A DNA stretch of 64,000 nucleotides from Ciona savignyi. Its lineage: Eukaryota > Chordata > Ascidiacea > Phlebobranchia > Cionidae. The notes under the pieces were generated by a model. That model saw only the letters and a program-made list of their open reading frames with translations. It searched no databases and had not been told where the DNA came from. This document shows positions 59,481 through 64,000 of this stretch, in pieces (the stretch's first letter is position 1; every line of letters starts with the position of its first letter). A program made the translations under genes and the position numbers. The stretch is from assembly GCA_000149265.1 (NCBI GenBank), contig CH002498.1:635335-699334 (forward strand). The letters are read 5' to 3'.

Positions 59481-60113
59481 GAACACTTAAAAAAATATTA
59501 AAATCCGGAAACGGAACCAGGAATCCCGTTTAATGGCCAGAATTGCAAGCCGCTATTTGTGTCCGCAATGTTTGGTAAACAACAGGGTTACCCTGACTTT
59601 CTCCCACAGAAGTGAATGGTTATCTTCGACGGAGTAGTTGTCGCACAAGACGACTTGGCTCTGAAAAGCTGGCAATCTAATATTCTCACATACCACTACG
59701 GATTAGGGGAAACGTCCGGGCGTGTTAAACGTGCATAACATTTATACTACAGTGTCTCACATGATCCTTACAATGTTTGATTGTACTGAACATTAATTCT
59801 AACAAAAAAAGACCTAATACTGAATTAACGGATAAAATCTGGACCAAAATATATTTGGTTCAATTTTAACCCCTGAAACCGCCAAAGCCAACACTTATAA
59901 AATATAGTGTGTTAAAATCCACACTTCCAGTCTTTTTAATGGAGAAACAAAAAAATTCATTTTAGTGCAGATTTATGTGTTCGGTTTGATTTTTTGAAAG
60001 TGATTAATTTATTCTCGAAATTGAAAGGGCTGACCATTTGCGAAACAAATTTACAAGGAAAGGCTACAGTTGTGGTTTCCTTTATTGATAATTAGTTTTC
60101 AGTAATATTTTGA

Positions 60114-60413
60114 CACGGTCTGAAAATCTTGGCCAATTTTGACCTCATGCTTTTTTTTGATTTGTTTTACTATTTTATAAACTTATTAACACATTTTAGA
60201 GAAACCGTTAGTTCCTTTCTTTACCAACTGACGACCCTTTTGTTCATGAGGTGGTGGCAATATTTTAATGGCCAGTTTATGAATATGTTTTGTCTGTATT
60301 GGCACGACAGACGCCTTCCCGAATTCGTTACTGTTTTGATTCGCTTCGATCCTTCTGAATTGGCCAAAGAAAAGGGGGACGCTACAGCCAACGAATCTAA
60401 AAATGAGCTGTGA
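60114..60413 (+). CDS. Possible small membrane protein or terminal exon ending in KNEL
   Basis: Open from 60114 with an ATG at 60147. The first half is hydrophobic (LFFDLFYYFINLL, LTTLLFMRWW), the rest hydrophilic and protein-like (YWHDRRLPEFVTVLIRF, then DPSELAKEKGDATANESKNEL). KNEL at the C-terminus resembles an ER-retrieval signal. TTAACACATTTTAG at 60187-60200 could be an acceptor, making this a terminal exon instead. AATAAA is near 60527. No family recognised. Confidence 0.25.
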   Translation, partial: HGLKILANFDLMLFFDLFYYFINLLTHFRETVSSFLYQLTTLLFMRWWQYFNGQFMNMFCLYWHDRRLPEFVTVLIRFDPSELAKEKGDATANESKNEL

Positions 60414-61403
60414 ATTGGGTAACGCCGTCCCAAAGAAATCGGAATGTAAACACCCCTGCCTGAAGAAATGAGCGTGACGATAAATTAATACATAAAGGAC
60501 AGGGAAGCTTCAACCGCCATAACAATAAATTATGATTTCACTTACTGATTACGCTACAATTTGTTAGAAACTTTTATCTGAAGTTTCTTATTTATAAAAA
60601 TTCATATTATTTACTTTTTTCCAGGATGTCCTATTATTATCCTGGTTCAAAAAAAGTTATATTCTTTTTTAAATAATATTGCATGAAAATGTCAAATTCT
60701 ATATAAAATACCACGTTTATGCTATTTATCCCAACGGCTATTTTATCAATTATAGAAAAACATTTTCAGTTTGAGGTTAAATTTTAAATAAAAAGACTCA
60801 AAATTCCCAATTTGCTGACGCGAGTTTAATACGATAAAGAAAAACAGTAATGACAGAATGGATAAAGTGACACACGGGCGGAGAATCCAAGGTTCCCTAT
60901 ATAGCTAAGGACAGAAAGACACAGTGAGAAATAAACTAGTAGGGTACAATCTCCATAGAGGCACAGTTGATTAACACAATATTGGACTGTAGAGTAAAGT
61001 ACGTTGATGTTGACGGTGAAATAACTTAATATGTTTACCAAATACTATAAGTAAATACTATATACTGTCACTTGCAGGCCTCAGTGAGTATTGTTCGAAG
61101 GGGGCTTAACTATTTACAAAGATGGATATAAAATAGGATTAACTTACAAGCTGATAGAAATATGGTAGCAGCGTTTCCCACGAAATGAAGAAAATATTTT
61201 TAAATTAATCAAAGGGGACACATTTATCGAATGAGCTGAATTGTTACTGCAAAACTGTGTGATGAACAACATAATGAGTGGTAAGCAGTTTTGGTAATGC
61301 TTGTTGGAAGCAGTGAGAAATATGACCGAGCAAAAACATGCAGACAAAACGACTGTCTGATAATAGTAAATACCGCCTAATTGGTTGTTAAATAGGCGTT
61401 CGT

Positions 61404-61409
61404 TTTATT
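61404..61409 (-). promoter_or_regulatory. PolyA signal candidate for FoxC
   Basis: AATAAA on the minus strand, 281 bases after the FoxC stop codon. Confidence 0.4.
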
Positions 61410-61689
61410 GATTTCGTAGAACTCAGCTGGTTTAGTTTTCCTTAATGTTTGCTTTTAAAGCTTTCGCAGGCGCCTAAATGCCTGCGTCTTATCCGCTATA
61501 ACTAAACTAACCAGAATTTCATTAACCTACGACTACATGATCTACACAAACATAGGGTGTGGATAATTGTTTTCCTCATCATAGTACCCATTATTTGGTG
61601 CAATGCGCCTAGAACTTTTATAAATTGTACGAACTACAAGGCGGATTTGCTCATGTGCCGAACAGGATTTTATGACGTTTAAAAAAACG

Positions 61690-64000
<2,311 letters not shown>

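Noticed and set aside
59279-59533. 84-codon repetitive ORF as a repeat protein
   Set aside because: The frame follows from the 20-base minisatellite period and has no other support.

Overview
The window looks like nuclear DNA of a tunicate, most probably Ciona. It is AT-rich, its genes have many small exons with introns of a few hundred bases to about 3 kb, it carries a short-prodomain caspase and a FoxC with introns inside the forkhead box, and it is dense in two tRNA-like SINE families (called SINE-A and SINE-B here). Two 100-N assembly gaps are present.

Layout. 1-1630 (+): 3' half of a decayed BEL/Pao LTR retrotransposon lying in an intron of the next gene. 1908-13962 (-): UNC13D (Munc13-4)-like gene; eleven exons with consistent phases run off the left edge, and one intron appears to be AT-AC. 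14.0-17.9 kb: intergenic, SINE-rich. 17859-22068 (-): executioner-type caspase with the QACRG active site split by an intron. 23601-24605 (+): a complete three-exon gene for a small secreted Arg/Trp-rich peptide precursor with an acidic tail, a probable antimicrobial peptide. 24642-24776 (-): terminal exon of an unknown gene converging on it. 24887-27069: CMC-like DNA transposon. 30743-31845 (+): three-exon gene for a 79-residue protein starting MGCASS (probable N-acylation). 32695-35918: hAT element with a perfect 8-bp target duplication, inserted into a SINE-A copy. 36686-37076: hAT-like MITE. 37435-37682 (-): possible two-exon microprotein gene. 37848/38304-49472 (+): kyphoscoliosis-peptidase (KY)-like gene whose transglutaminase-like core has lost its catalytic Cys and His. 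50.0-61.7 kb: gene-poor, with minisatellites and a GATA/ETS motif cluster. 61690-64000 (-): FoxC, running off the right edge.

The genes do not form an operon or a single pathway. Three have host-defence themes (granule-exocytosis priming factor, caspase, cationic peptide), but their adjacency may be chance. The gene-poor block beside FoxC is a plausible regulatory domain for that developmental gene.

Exon boundaries were set by hand from GT/AG sites, reading phase and remembered family sequences. No database search was run.
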